A DNA stretch of 64,000 nucleotides, from contig NZ_MUXN01000002.1 of NCBI RefSeq assembly GCF_001995215.1, positions 535,380 to 599,379 on the forward strand. The letters are read 5' to 3'. The translations under genes were made by a program, and so were the position numbers. The notes beneath the pieces are model-generated. The model did not search any database and was not told the DNA's origin. It saw nothing but the letters and a program-made list of their open reading frames with translations. This DNA comes from Amycolatopsis azurea DSM 43854. GTDB taxonomy: Bacteria; Actinomycetota; Actinomycetes; Mycobacteriales; Pseudonocardiaceae. This document shows positions 42,962 to 53,700 of the stretch, one piece after another; positions within the stretch are counted from its first letter, which is position 1, and each line of letters opens with the position of its first letter.

Positions 42962-45900
42962 TCACCGTTTGTGGGCAGCGAGCAGTTCGTCGGCCTCGCG
43001 CTGCAGGTCGTCGCGCGTGCCGATGTTCGCGGGCGGTACGGCGTCGGGCAGCTCGTCTTCGATCAGCCGTAGCCGCGCGGTGAACCAGCCGCGGATCGCC
43101 CATCCCAGCTGTAACAGTCCACTGAGGACGATCAGCAGCGCGAGACCGCGGCCCGGCGAGTCCAGCAGGGGCTGGACGAACCGTTCGGCCAGCGGCCCGA
43201 CGACGAGGTAGCCCAGCGGCATCGTCAGCATCATCAGGGTGATGAACAGGGACAGCACCCTGCCCTGCAGTTCGAGGTTGACCTTGCCCTGGATGATCGC
43301 GATCCAGTGACCGTCGGCGAGCGATTCGCCGAAGCCGACGAGGAACATGCCGGCGATGATCAGCGCGGGCGACGTCGTCACCCCGACGAGGATCATCGCG
43401 ACGCTGCCGATGCCCATCGCGATGAGCATCCCGTGGCTGCGCCGGGTCGTCCCACCCCAAAGTCCCATCACGACGCTGCCGGTGAGCCCACCGACACCGC
43501 TCGCGCCCAGCGCCACGCCGAGCACCGACGCGGGCTGCTCCACCAGCAGCATCGGCGTGATCACGGCGAAGCCCAGCGTGTAGAAGACGTGGTCGATGAC
43601 GAAGAAGCGGAGAGCGGCCCGCAGGCCGGGACGGCGGGTGATGAACTGCCAGCCGTTGCGAATCTCGGTGCGGAAGTTCTCTTCGCGCCGCCGGAACAAC
43701 AGGTTCGGGAAGCGGACGAACACCAGCGTCAGCGCACCGGCGGCGAAGGTGCCCATGTCGACGAGCAGGACGCCGCTGATCCCGATCGGGCCGATCAGCG
43801 CGGCGCCGAGCATCGGGGAGAACACCATCCCGACGCCGACCCCGAGCTGTCCGATACCGCTCGCATGACCGAGATAGCGCTTCGGCACCAGCTGGGCGAC
43901 CGCCGCGAGGTACGCGGGCCGCTGGAACGCGCCCGCTATCGACGTCACCGTCACGGCCAGGTAGACGTGCCAGAGGTGCAACCCGTCCGACAGCATCAGG
44001 AACGCCAGCGCCGCCATCGAGAGGCCCGCCATGCTGTCGCTCACCAGCATGACCTTGCGCCGGTCCCAGCGGTCGGCGACGGCGCCGGCGAGCGGCCCGG
44101 CCAGGATGCCGGGTAGGAGCCCGATCGCGCTGACCGTGGCGAACGCCGTGATCGAGCCGGTCTGCTGGAGCACCCAGATGCTCAGCACCAGGGTGCTCAA
44201 CCCGCTGCCGACCATCGACAGGAGCTGCCCGAACGCGACGACCGCGAACTTGCGCAGATCGGGTTCCGCGCTCGTCATTGGCGCCGGCTCCGCGGTGACA
44301 GGCCTCCCGGAGACGAACCCGGCCAGCGCCTCGGCGAGCGGCTCGGCGTGGCTCTTGAGGAAGAAGTGCCCGGCTCGCGGCAGGACGGCGAGGCCGACGT
44401 CGCCTTCGGTGAAGTGCCGCCATTCCTGACGGCGTTCCCGATAATGCTCGGTGACCCGGTCACGCGCGCCGACGACGGTGAGCACCGGCGCCTTCAGCGG
44501 CTCGAAAGTCCCTCGGTACGCGGCGGTGAAGTACTCCTCCGCGTCACGCGCGTCGTGCCGGACGTTGCGCAGCACGAAGGCCTTCTGCCCGTCGTCGTCG
44601 AGGTCGGTGAAGCCACCGCGCGCCCGGAGATAGGCGAGGTACTCGCGATCGGAGGTGAACCGGTCAACCGGGACGTGCCGGTAGATCCAGTCGAAGACGC
44701 GACCCGGCAGCCGCGCGGTGGGGAACCCGGCGCCGAGGGCGACACCGGCCACGGGCAGACCGGCGGCTTCGGCCTTTCGTGCGACCTCCACGGTGAGCGC
44801 GACGCCGAGGCAGTGTCCATAAAGGAGGATCGGGCCTTCGATCGACCGCAGTTCTTCGACGATACGGCCGGAGACGACGGCGATCGGCTCCAGCTCCTCC
44901 TCGGGTCTGGACCGATCGTGGCCGGGCAGTTCCGCCGCGTGGAGCGCCCAGCCGGACGGCAGCGCGTCGGCGAGCGGCTGGTAGGCGACGGCACTGCCGC
45001 CGGAGTAGGGCACCGCGACGACCGTGTGTCCGCCGACGGCCGCGTCCGTCGCGGTCAGGCGGTGCAGGAGCCGGCGGCCGGTGTCCGAACGCGAATCGAG
45101 GTGCGCGGCCAGCCGCCGGATGGTGGCGTGCTGGTACAGCTCGACGAGGCTGGGGGAGGGCTCGATCCGCCGGACCACCTTGAGCGCGGCGAAGGAATCC
45201 CCGCCGAGGGCGAAAAAGCTGTCGTCGATGCCGGGATCGGTGACCCCGAGGACGTCCGACCACGCCGCCGCGATCCGTCTTTCGGTGTCGGTCCGCGCCC
45301 TCGCCCCGGTGAGACTCGGGCCGTTGCCTGAAGGCGCGGGCAAGGCACGTCGATCCAGTTTCCCGTTGGGTGACAACGGAAGAGCGGACAGGGTGAGGAT
45401 CCGCGCGGGGACCATCTGTGGCGGCAGGCCTGCCGCGAGCGTCTCACGGTAGACGGCCTCGTCGGCCTCCGACCCGTCGCGGGTCACGACGTAACCGACG
45501 AGCTGCGCGCCATGGGGAGCGGCGGCGCAGGCCACCACCTCGGGCAGCGCGCCCAGCGCGGCCTCGACCTCGCCGAGCTCGATCCGGTGGCCGTTGACCT
45601 TGACCTGGTCGTCGAGCCTGCCGAGGAAATCGACCGTACCGTCGAGCTGGAACCGGGCCGAGTCGCCGGTGCGGTACATCCGGGCACCGGGGGAGAACGG
45701 ATCCGGAACGAATCGGTCCCCGGTCAGCTCCGGCCGCTCGTGATAGCCGGGGACGACACCGAGACCACCCAGGTACAGCTCGCCGACGACGCCCGCGGGC
45801 ACCGGCTGACCGTACGAATCCAGGATGTAGACCCGGTTGTTCGGGAAAGGCCGTCCGATGGGCAACGGCGCGTCGTCGGCGAGATGGTCGACGGAGCCTT

Positions 45901-48900
45901 CGAAACAGACGTTGTCGACGGTGACCTCGGTGACGCCGTAGGAGTTGACGACGCGGTTGTCCGGCCCGACGAGACGCCGCGCGAGCCGGAACTCCTTGAC
46001 GTGCCACTTCTCGCCGCCACCGATGAGCAGGTGGACGAACCCGAGATCCTGCCCGCTGCTTTCGGTGTGATCGAGCAGCGCACGCAGCACCGCGGGTACG
46101 AGTTCGGTGCAGTCGACCCGCTCGGTCTTCATCAACGCGAGGAGAGCGGCGGGATCGAGCAGGGTCTCGCGGGGCACGACGACCAGACGGCCGCCGCTGA
46201 GATGCGCCCGCAAGGTCTCGCCGACGAACATGTCGAACGAGAAACTGGCCGCCTGGAGATAGGTCCATTCAGGACGGAGCCGGTAGGCCTGCTGCCACAT
46301 TCCCGCCGCGTGGACCAGGTTCCCGTGGTTGACGACGACGCCCTTGGGCCTGCCCGTGGACCCCGAGGTGTAGATGACGTACGCGGGATCGTCCGCCGAG
46401 GTGACCGGCGGCAGGCCGGTGTCGTCGTCGGGGAGGCTCCCGGCGAGGTAGGCCGCGTCGATGACGGCCGTCGGCGCGCTGTCGGCCAGCATGTACTCCA
46501 GGCGATCGGCGGGATAGGCCGGATCCAGCGGCACATACGCGCCGCCCGCCTTGAGCACGGCCCACATCGCGGTGAAGAGTGCCGTACCGCGCTCCAGGTT
46601 GATGGCCACCCGATGACCAGGCCGCACTCCCTCTGCGCGGAGCCGTCGCGCCAGCCGGTTGGCCCGGCGGTCGAGGTCGCCGTAGCTGATCGTGTCGCCG
46701 CCGACGGTGAGCGCGGGCGCGTCGGGCGTCGCGAGCGCGTGTCGTTCGAACAGCTGATGCACGGCGGTCGCTTCCGGTGTCGGCGCGACGACGTCGTTCC
46801 AGTCGTGCAGGACACGACGGCGCTCGACGGCGGTGAGCATCGGGAGCCGGGTGACCGGGGTGGCCGGATCCGTGGTCGCCGCGTCCAGCACGGTCAGGAG
46901 ATGGTCGAGGACGGCCTCGGCCCGGGCGCCGTCGAAGAGTTCGGTGGCGTAGTCGGCGTGCAGGACGGCGCCGTCGGCGGGGAAGTCGAGCGCGATGGAG
47001 AGATCGACCATCGAGGCGGACGGCGCCAGTTCGCCGGCGTAGCGCAGGATCGGGTCACCGGGCGCCGGGGTGTTGTGCACGGTCAGCATGACCGGGCTCA
47101 GTCGCTTGACGCCGGGCCGGGCCAGCGCGGTCACCAGATCGGGCAACGCCAGCACCTGATGGTCGAGGTCGCCGAGCACGGCGTCCCGCACCCGCGTGAC
47201 GAGTTCGGGGAACGACGGCTCGCCCGTCACGTCGCCGCGCAACGGCAGGACGTTCAGCGCGGGCCCGATCAGCGAAGCGAGTTCGCTCGCCGACCGCCCC
47301 GCCACCGGCGCCAGCACGGTGACGTCGGTGCGACCGGTGTAACGCCGCAGCACGACTTGCAGACCGGCCAGGACCACCATGAACAGACTCGCCCGCTGCT
47401 CACCGGCGTACGCGCGCAGCCGGTCCAGGAGAGCGGGGTCGAGCCGCCGGACGACGCGCTCGGAGGCGTACGTGCGGGCGGCAGGACGAGGCCGGTCGGC
47501 GGGCAGTTCGAGATCGAGCTCGGCGCCGTCGAACCGGTCCCGCCAGTACGAGACGAGCGGCTCGTCGGCCTTCGCTACAGCGGCCCGGGCGGCGAGGTCG
47601 GGCGCGGGAAGCGCGGGCGGGAGAGCGGCGTCGGAGTACAGCGCGGCGAGTTCTTGGCCCAGCACGCCCGCCGACCAGCCGTCGAAGGCGAGGTGATGCA
47701 CGTTCAGGACGAGCTCGCGTCCGTCGAGGAACGCGTGCGCGATCGGGCCGCGCCGGAGGTCGATCCCGGCGCGATCCGGTGCGCCGAGCGTCAGCGGAAC
47801 CGAAACGCCGGGCTCGATGATCATACTCGGTTCGGTGCCGTCGTCGGGGAAACGTGCTCTGAGCAGCGGATGCCGCCGTGACAGTTCGGCGAGCGCGGCG
47901 GTCAGCGCCGCGACGTCGACCTCGACGGCCCAGCGATACCGGATTCCCAAGGTGTAGACCGCAAGGCCGCACAACTGTTCGGCGATCCAGTAGTCGCGTT
48001 GCATCGGGCTCAGCGGATGCGGGACGCCCTCCGTGAGTCCCGGCAGGACGGTTTCGGCCGCCCCGGACGCACTGGAGATGACCTCGGCGAGCGCGGGGAC
48101 GGTCGGATCCGCGTACCACCGGGTGAGGGTCAGCTCCGCGCCGTGCCGCAGGCGCAGGGCGGCGATGAGGCGGACCGCGTCCAGCGAATCACCGCCCAGG
48201 GAAAGGAAATCGTCGGTCGTGCCGGTGACCGCGCCGCCGAGGATCTCCTCGAACAGCGCGGCCGCGGACCTTTCGGCCGCCGAGAGCGCGCTGTCTTCGA
48301 CGCGGTCGGACGGCGCCTCCGCCGCCAGCGCCTTCTTGTCGATCTTTCCTTGCGGCGTCAGCGGAAACCGGTCGTGCCGGACCAGGACGGCCGGGATGAG
48401 ATGGGTGGGCAGGACGTCGCTCAGCGCGTCCCGCACGGTCGTGAGGTCGGTCGTGTCCGTGACGAGGTGCCCGATCAGCCGGGCGCGGCCGGTCCGGTCG
48501 TCGACGAGGACGACGGCGTCGGTGACGCCGTCCAGCTGCCGCAGCGCCGCCTCCACCTCGCCGGGTTCCACCCGGTGGCCCCGGATCTTGACCTGATCGT
48601 CGAGCCGGCCGAGGAACTCCAACTGCCCGTCCTCGGACCAGCGGACCCGGTCGCCCGTCCGGTACTCACGGCCCCGGTCCGGTGTGGTCACGAACCGCTC
48701 GGCGGTCAGCTCCGGCCGGTTCAGATAACCTTCGGCCACGCCGATCCCGCCGATCAGCAGCTCGCCGTCGTCGCCGATCCGGCAGGTCACGCCCGGATGC
48801 GGGGTCCCGATCGGCACCACCTCGCCGGACCACTCGGTCACGTCCGTCGCCGTGGCGCCGACCGTGGTCTCGGTCGGCCCGTAGCTGTTGAACAGCCGGG

Positions 48901-49729
48901 TCGCGCCGCCGACCGCGGCCTGCCAGCGGCGTACCGCGTCGGGCCGCGCGGTCTCCCCGCCGATGATCACGCACCGCATCCCCGGCGGGACGGTGGTCTC
49001 GCCGCGGTCGAGGGCCGCGACGAGTTCGTGCCAGTACGCGGTCGGCAGGTCCAGCACGGTGATCCCGAGCTCGCCGCAGCGTTCGAAGAACAGGTCGGGC
49101 CTGCTGATCATGTCGTCGTCGCGCAGGACGAGGGTGGCGCCCCGGATCAGCGTGCAGAAGATCTCCTCGACGCTGGTGTCGAAGCTCAGCGACGCGAACT
49201 GCAGGATCCGGTCGCCCTCGGCGAAGGCGAACCTGTCCGCGAACGCCGTGGTGAAGTCACGCAGCGACCGGCGGCCGATCAGGACGCCTTTCGGACGGCC
49301 CGTCGAACCCGAAGTGAAGATGACGTACGCGGGTTCGGCGTGCAGCGAGGCGCCGGACAGCGGGACGACGCCGTCGGCCGTGATCAGCGCGCTGGGCCGG
49401 GTCTCGTCGACCATCACGGCCAGCCGGGCTTCCGGATAGACCGGGTCCAAGGGCACATAGCCCGCTCCGGCCCGCAGCACCGCGAGCAGGGCCACGATCG
49501 CGTCCCGGCCACGCGGCAACCGGACGCCGACCAGGTGTCCCGGTCGTACTCCGGCTTCGGCCAGCCTGTCGGCCATCGCGGCGGCGAGGCCGACGAGGGT
49601 TTCGTAGTCGAGCCCGCCGTCGGCGTCGGCCAGCGCCACGGCACGCGGCGTCCGGACGGCCTGGCCTGCCACGGACGTCCAGACGTCGCCCTCCACTGTG
49701 GACAGTGGTGGCTCGTGAGTTCGGGTCAC
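42962..49729 (-). CDS. Dimodular NRPS fused to an MFS exporter (A-T-C-A-T-TE-MFS)
   Basis: A 2255-aa single chain. A1 spans ~20-475 (FTSGSTGRPKG, YRTGD); T1 has LGGDSL near 513; C spans ~555-960 with HHLAFDG near 679; A2 spans ~985-1450; T2 has LGGDSF near 1509. A type II-like TE spans ~1575-1815 with GHCLG, so C1640 replaces the usual serine. A 12-helix MFS exporter (MFS_3/EntS-like) covers ~1835-2240. Hand-read specificity codes are DTEDIGSVGK for A1 (basic-residue-like) and DMGEIGSVDK for A2 (two changes from the ornithine code DVGEIGSIDK). It likely makes and exports a short peptide; the MFS_3 type suggests a siderophore or toxic metabolite. GTG start with GGAG; 16 nt after the reductase gene. 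Confidence 0.9.
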   Translation of the reverse strand: MTRTHEPPLSTVEGDVWTSVAGQAVRTPRAVALADADGGLDYETLVGLAAAMADRLAEAGVRPGHLVGVRLPRGRDAIVALLAVLRAGAGYVPLDPVYPEARLAVMVDETRPSALITADGVVPLSGASLHAEPAYVIFTSGSTGRPKGVLIGRRSLRDFTTAFADRFAFAEGDRILQFASLSFDTSVEEIFCTLIRGATLVLRDDDMISRPDLFFERCGELGITVLDLPTAYWHELVAALDRGETTVPPGMRCVIIGGETARPDAVRRWQAAVGGATRLFNSYGPTETTVGATATDVTEWSGEVVPIGTPHPGVTCRIGDDGELLIGGIGVAEGYLNRPELTAERFVTTPDRGREYRTGDRVRWSEDGQLEFLGRLDDQVKIRGHRVEPGEVEAALRQLDGVTDAVVLVDDRTGRARLIGHLVTDTTDLTTVRDALSDVLPTHLIPAVLVRHDRFPLTPQGKIDKKALAAEAPSDRVEDSALSAAERSAAALFEEILGGAVTGTTDDFLSLGGDSLDAVRLIAALRLRHGAELTLTRWYADPTVPALAEVISSASGAAETVLPGLTEGVPHPLSPMQRDYWIAEQLCGLAVYTLGIRYRWAVEVDVAALTAALAELSRRHPLLRARFPDDGTEPSMIIEPGVSVPLTLGAPDRAGIDLRRGPIAHAFLDGRELVLNVHHLAFDGWSAGVLGQELAALYSDAALPPALPAPDLAARAAVAKADEPLVSYWRDRFDGAELDLELPADRPRPAARTYASERVVRRLDPALLDRLRAYAGEQRASLFMVVLAGLQVVLRRYTGRTDVTVLAPVAGRSASELASLIGPALNVLPLRGDVTGEPSFPELVTRVRDAVLGDLDHQVLALPDLVTALARPGVKRLSPVMLTVHNTPAPGDPILRYAGELAPSASMVDLSIALDFPADGAVLHADYATELFDGARAEAVLDHLLTVLDAATTDPATPVTRLPMLTAVERRRVLHDWNDVVAPTPEATAVHQLFERHALATPDAPALTVGGDTISYGDLDRRANRLARRLRAEGVRPGHRVAINLERGTALFTAMWAVLKAGGAYVPLDPAYPADRLEYMLADSAPTAVIDAAYLAGSLPDDDTGLPPVTSADDPAYVIYTSGSTGRPKGVVVNHGNLVHAAGMWQQAYRLRPEWTYLQAASFSFDMFVGETLRAHLSGGRLVVVPRETLLDPAALLALMKTERVDCTELVPAVLRALLDHTESSGQDLGFVHLLIGGGEKWHVKEFRLARRLVGPDNRVVNSYGVTEVTVDNVCFEGSVDHLADDAPLPIGRPFPNNRVYILDSYGQPVPAGVVGELYLGGLGVVPGYHERPELTGDRFVPDPFSPGARMYRTGDSARFQLDGTVDFLGRLDDQVKVNGHRIELGEVEAALGALPEVVACAAAPHGAQLVGYVVTRDGSEADEAVYRETLAAGLPPQMVPARILTLSALPLSPNGKLDRRALPAPSGNGPSLTGARARTDTERRIAAAWSDVLGVTDPGIDDSFFALGGDSFAALKVVRRIEPSPSLVELYQHATIRRLAAHLDSRSDTGRRLLHRLTATDAAVGGHTVVAVPYSGGSAVAYQPLADALPSGWALHAAELPGHDRSRPEEELEPIAVVSGRIVEELRSIEGPILLYGHCLGVALTVEVARKAEAAGLPVAGVALGAGFPTARLPGRVFDWIYRHVPVDRFTSDREYLAYLRARGGFTDLDDDGQKAFVLRNVRHDARDAEEYFTAAYRGTFEPLKAPVLTVVGARDRVTEHYRERRQEWRHFTEGDVGLAVLPRAGHFFLKSHAEPLAEALAGFVSGRPVTAEPAPMTSAEPDLRKFAVVAFGQLLSMVGSGLSTLVLSIWVLQQTGSITAFATVSAIGLLPGILAGPLAGAVADRWDRRKVMLVSDSMAGLSMAALAFLMLSDGLHLWHVYLAVTVTSIAGAFQRPAYLAAVAQLVPKRYLGHASGIGQLGVGVGMVFSPMLGAALIGPIGISGVLLVDMGTFAAGALTLVFVRFPNLLFRRREENFRTEIRNGWQFITRRPGLRAALRFFVIDHVFYTLGFAVITPMLLVEQPASVLGVALGASGVGGLTGSVVMGLWGGTTRRSHGMLIAMGIGSVAMILVGVTTSPALIIAGMFLVGFGESLADGHWIAIIQGKVNLELQGRVLSLFITLMMLTMPLGYLVVGPLAERFVQPLLDSPGRGLALLIVLSGLLQLGWAIRGWFTARLRLIEDELPDAVPPANIGTRDDLQREADELLAAHKR

Positions 49730-49745
49730 CGGTTCTCCTCGGTAT

Positions 49746-50729
49746 TCACATCGACCAGTGCGTGGGGGTCCGGTCCCAGCGATGGGCGCGCAGCGCGTCG
49801 AGCAGTTCCGGCGGCAGCGGCGCGGCGCCGGACACCGCGAGGTTCGACCGCACGTGCTCGGGACGGCGCATCCCCGGGATCACCGCGGAGACAGCGGGGT
49901 GGTGCAGGATGAACCGCAGTGCCAGCTCCGGCATGGTCATGCCGTCGGGCACCAGTTCGCGCAGCGCGTCGATCCGTTCGACGGTGGGCGGCAGGTTCTC
50001 CGGTCCGAAGTAGACGGCACGCCAGTCCTCGGGCGGGAACGTGGTGCCGGCGTTCAGGTTCCCGGTCAAGGACCCCTCGTCGAACGGGACCCGCGCGATG
50101 ATCGCGATGTCCTCTTCGAGCGCACGCGGGAAGAGTTCGTCCTCGGGGGCCTGGTCGAAGATGTTGTAGATGACCTGGATCGCGTCGACCAGCCCGGTGT
50201 CCAGCGCGGCGAAGCAGTTCGTCGGCTCCCAGCGGTTGACACTGATGCCGAAACCGTCGATCAGGCCTTCGTCCTTGAGCCGCGTGACGACCCGCTGCCA
50301 GCCGGGTTCGGCAGCCCAGCGGTCCTCCCAGACGTGGAACTGGAGCAGGTCGATCTTGTCGACGCCGAGGTTTTCGAGGCTCCGCTTGGTGTATTCGAGA
50401 ACGTGGTCGACGGGGAAGACGTCTTCGAGCGTGTCCTGCGGACGCGGCGGCCACTCGCGGTTGAGCGGCGGAACCTTGGTGGCCAGCCGCATCTCGGCCT
50501 CGGGACGGCGGCGGCGCAGCTCGCCGAGCAGGCTCTCGGACTTGCCGCGTCCGTAGACCCAGGCGGTGTCGAAGAAGGTGCACCCCAGATCGACGGCGAG
50601 GTCGAGGGCGTCCGGCGCGATGTCGTAGTTCCAGCCGGTGAAGCCGCCGGGGCCGCCGCCGATTCCCCACATGCCGTAGCCGACTTCGCCGACCTTCCAG
50701 CCGAGCCGTCCCATGGTGCGCTGCCGCAT
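49746..50729 (-). CDS. Aldo/keto reductase
   Basis: A 327-aa NAD(P)H-dependent aldo/keto reductase. Motifs visible are the N-terminal GYGMWGIGGG, catalytic-region FFDTAWVYGRGKSE (Asp and Tyr of the tetrad), LATKVPP (Lys), LLQFHVWED (His), and the C-terminal VIPGMRRPEHVRSNL cofactor segment. Between the A-T-reductase gene (16 nt upstream) and the NRPS-exporter gene (16 nt downstream), it is placed to reduce the aldehyde released by the former to an alcohol. ATG 50729 chosen; AGGA lies ~11 nt upstream. Confidence 0.86.
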   Translation of the reverse strand: MRQRTMGRLGWKVGEVGYGMWGIGGGPGGFTGWNYDIAPDALDLAVDLGCTFFDTAWVYGRGKSESLLGELRRRRPEAEMRLATKVPPLNREWPPRPQDTLEDVFPVDHVLEYTKRSLENLGVDKIDLLQFHVWEDRWAAEPGWQRVVTRLKDEGLIDGFGISVNRWEPTNCFAALDTGLVDAIQVIYNIFDQAPEDELFPRALEEDIAIIARVPFDEGSLTGNLNAGTTFPPEDWRAVYFGPENLPPTVERIDALRELVPDGMTMPELALRFILHHPAVSAVIPGMRRPEHVRSNLAVSGAAPLPPELLDALRAHRWDRTPTHWSM

Positions 50730-50745
50730 CCGCGTCTCATTCCTC

Positions 50746-53700
50746 TCAAGCACTGGCGGGTTCCTTCGGCCGGGCGGCGGAAGTGGTGAACAGTGCCGGG
50801 TTGTCCTGCAACAGGTTCTCGAGTACTTCACGGGCGGCCGTCTCGTCGTCGGCCCGCCCGCCGGCACGGTGTTCGAGGATCGCGAGCAGCAGGCCCAGCT
50901 CGACGTCACCGGCCGCCGCCGCGGTCCGGAGACGGGCGAGGAAACGCAGGCAGGGCACCCGATCCGCGCCCACGGTCAGCTCGTCGAACCGCACGGTCCC
51001 CGGGCTGTAGACGTGCAGGGCACGGCCCAGCACCGTTGGATCCTGGACGGCCTCCACGACCGCCCGCGCGACCGTGTCGACCGGGCTGTAGTCCGACCGG
51101 ATCGCCGCCGCGGGCACCGAATCGAGCCGCTGGAAGGCGGTGAGCAGCAGGTGGGTCAGCGCGGTCGTATTCGGGACGGCGACGTCGGTCGCGGGCATGA
51201 CCTCGCCCAGCCGCAGCACCGAGACCGGGAGGTCGACGGCGGCGTGCACCAGGCGCTCGCCCGCCCATTTGGACAGGCTGTAGCCGCTCGACGGCGGTGT
51301 CACGTCAACGATGTCGATGTCTTCGGGCACCGTTTTTTCGCTGATCAGGGCGTGGTCGTACAGCACGCCGAGCGTCGAGATGTAGTGCAGGGGGATGCCG
51401 CCCGCCGCGCGGGCGAACCGGATCACCTCCGCGGTGCCCAGCACGTTGGGCTCGCGGTGCATGCGGTAGTCGTACAACAGGTTGACCATGGCGCCGGCGT
51501 GGACGACCAGGTCGCACTCTTCGGCGAGCGATCGCCACCGCGGCGCGGTCAGCCCGAATCCGGTCCGGGCGAGATCGCCCGCGACCACGGTGATCCGCGC
51601 GGCGTGGTTCTCGTGCTCCAGCCGTTGCGCGTCGAGCGCCGCCAGAACCCGGTGCCGCGCGTGGGAATCGTCGCGGCCGCGGACCAGGCAGCGCACCGTC
51701 AGGCCGGTGTTTTCGAGCAACTCGTACAGCAGCCGGGCGCCCACGAACCCCGTCGCGCCGGTCAGCAGCACCGTGCACGCCGTCCGATCCCGCTTGTCGC
51801 GCAACGGGGTCCGGACCGTGCTGAGGCTGGCGAGGTCGGCGGCGACCAGATCCGACGGGACCGGTACGCGGTCGCGTCGCGCGATCAGTTCACGCAACCC
51901 GGACGCCGTCGGGTGGTCGGCGAGGTCCCGGACCCCGACGTCCACCCCGAACAGGTCGCTCAGCTCGACCACGGCGGCGACCGCTTGCAGCGAGTTCCCG
52001 CCCGCGGCGAAGAAGTCTTCGCCGACGGCGAGATCCGGGCACCGCAAAGCGGTTCGCAGCACGGCCAGCACGGGATCGGCGCCAGGGTCGGGCACCGCTT
52101 CCGGCCGCTCGACCCGACTCGCCAGGCGGCGTCGGTCGATCTTGCCCGCGGCGGTCAGCGGAAGCTCGCCGACGACCACCCCGCGTCGCGGCAGGCTCCC
52201 CCGGGGCAGCCGACTCCGCAGGTGGGCCAGCACTTCGCGCGAGTTCGCCAGCCCGGTGGTGACGAGCACCAGTTCCTGCTCCACGACCAGTGCGACAGCC
52301 TGCTGCACGCCTGCGCAGGAGAGCGCGGCCGTCTCGATCTCGCCCGGCTCGATCCGCACCCCGCCGATCTTGATCTGGTGGTCGATCCGCCCGCCGAAGT
52401 GGAACCGGCCCTCGGCGTCGCGGTGCCCGAGGTCGCCGGTGCGGTACATCCGGCCGGACGGGGAATCGAAGAACCGTTCGGCGGTGCGGCCGGGTTCGCC
52501 GTGGTAGCCGTCGCCGACACACGCGCCGCCGATGACGATCTCGCCGGTCGCCCCCGGCGGCAGGGGACGCCCGTCGATGTCGACGACGATCGCGACGCAG
52601 TTGTCGATCGGCCGTCCCAGCGGCACGACGTCGCCGTCGCGAGCCTCCACCTCGTGGAAGATCATGCCGATGGACGCTTCGGACGGCCCGTAGGCGTTGC
52701 TGACACGCAGTCCCGGCAGCAGTTCCCGCAGGCGGTGCACGTCGAGCGGGTTGATCTGTTCGCCGCCGACCACGAGGTGCCGCAGCGAACGCAGCCTGCC
52801 GACCGTGGCGGGCCGCTGGCGCACCAGGGTCAGCAGTGCGCTCAGAACCGCGGGCACGAAGTCCGTCACGGTCACCTCGTGCGCTTCGATGAGGTCGATC
52901 GTGTGCTGCAGGTCGTGGTGGTCCCCGGTGGCCGGGACCACCGTCGCGCCGCCGGTGGTCAACGGCCAGAAGAGCTGCCAGAACGCGGAATCGAACGTGT
53001 GCCGGGTGTTCTGGAGGACCACTTCGCGGACGGCGGGCCCGCCGAACCAGCGGTCCATGAACGCCAGCCGGTTCGTCAGTCCCCGGTGGAGATTCACCGC
53101 GCACGAGGGGGTTCCGGTGGTGCCGGAGGTGTAGACGCCGTAGACGACGTCGTCCGGTCCCGGGTCGGGAAGGTCGTCGAGGGTCTCGTACTCGGCGAGG
53201 TCGACGGGGAGCGCCCGATCGCGGTGCGCGGCGGGAACGGCCGCGACGTCGGCGCACAGCACGAGAGGGGCGTCGAGCAGGTCGAGCACGTGCGCGATCC
53301 GCTCCTCGGGCCAGTGGGGATCGACTGGCACGTAACCGATTCCAGCGGTCATCGCCGCCGCCCACGACACCGGCAGCGCGAGACCGTCCGCGACGAGAAC
53401 GGGGATCAGGGAGCGGCTATCCGTTGTCACGGAACGGATCCGGGCGGCCAGCGCGTCGGCGAGGACGACGAATCGCTCGTAGGTCAGCGTTCCGTCGGCG
53501 GCGTACACCGCCACGGTGTCCGGTGTGGACCGTGCGACCGCGCGGATCTGCGCCGGGACACTGCGATAGGGACCGTGGTCGACGTCGGTCTTGGCGAGCA
53601 CCAGTGCTTTCGTGGCTTCGGACAGGCCGTCGAGGCGGCCGAGGTCCACCGCCGGATCTGTCAGCAGAGCGCCCAGCAGCTCGCCGTGCATCTCCGCGAC

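Noticed and set aside
42066-44423. 785-codon minus-strand frame
   Set aside because: Its first half is an alternative frame of the MFS part of the NRPS; only the end is the PLP-enzyme gene.
45512-49912. Two long + strand frames (45512-47881 and 47999-49912)
   Set aside because: Both are antisense shadows of the NRPS with no domain similarity.
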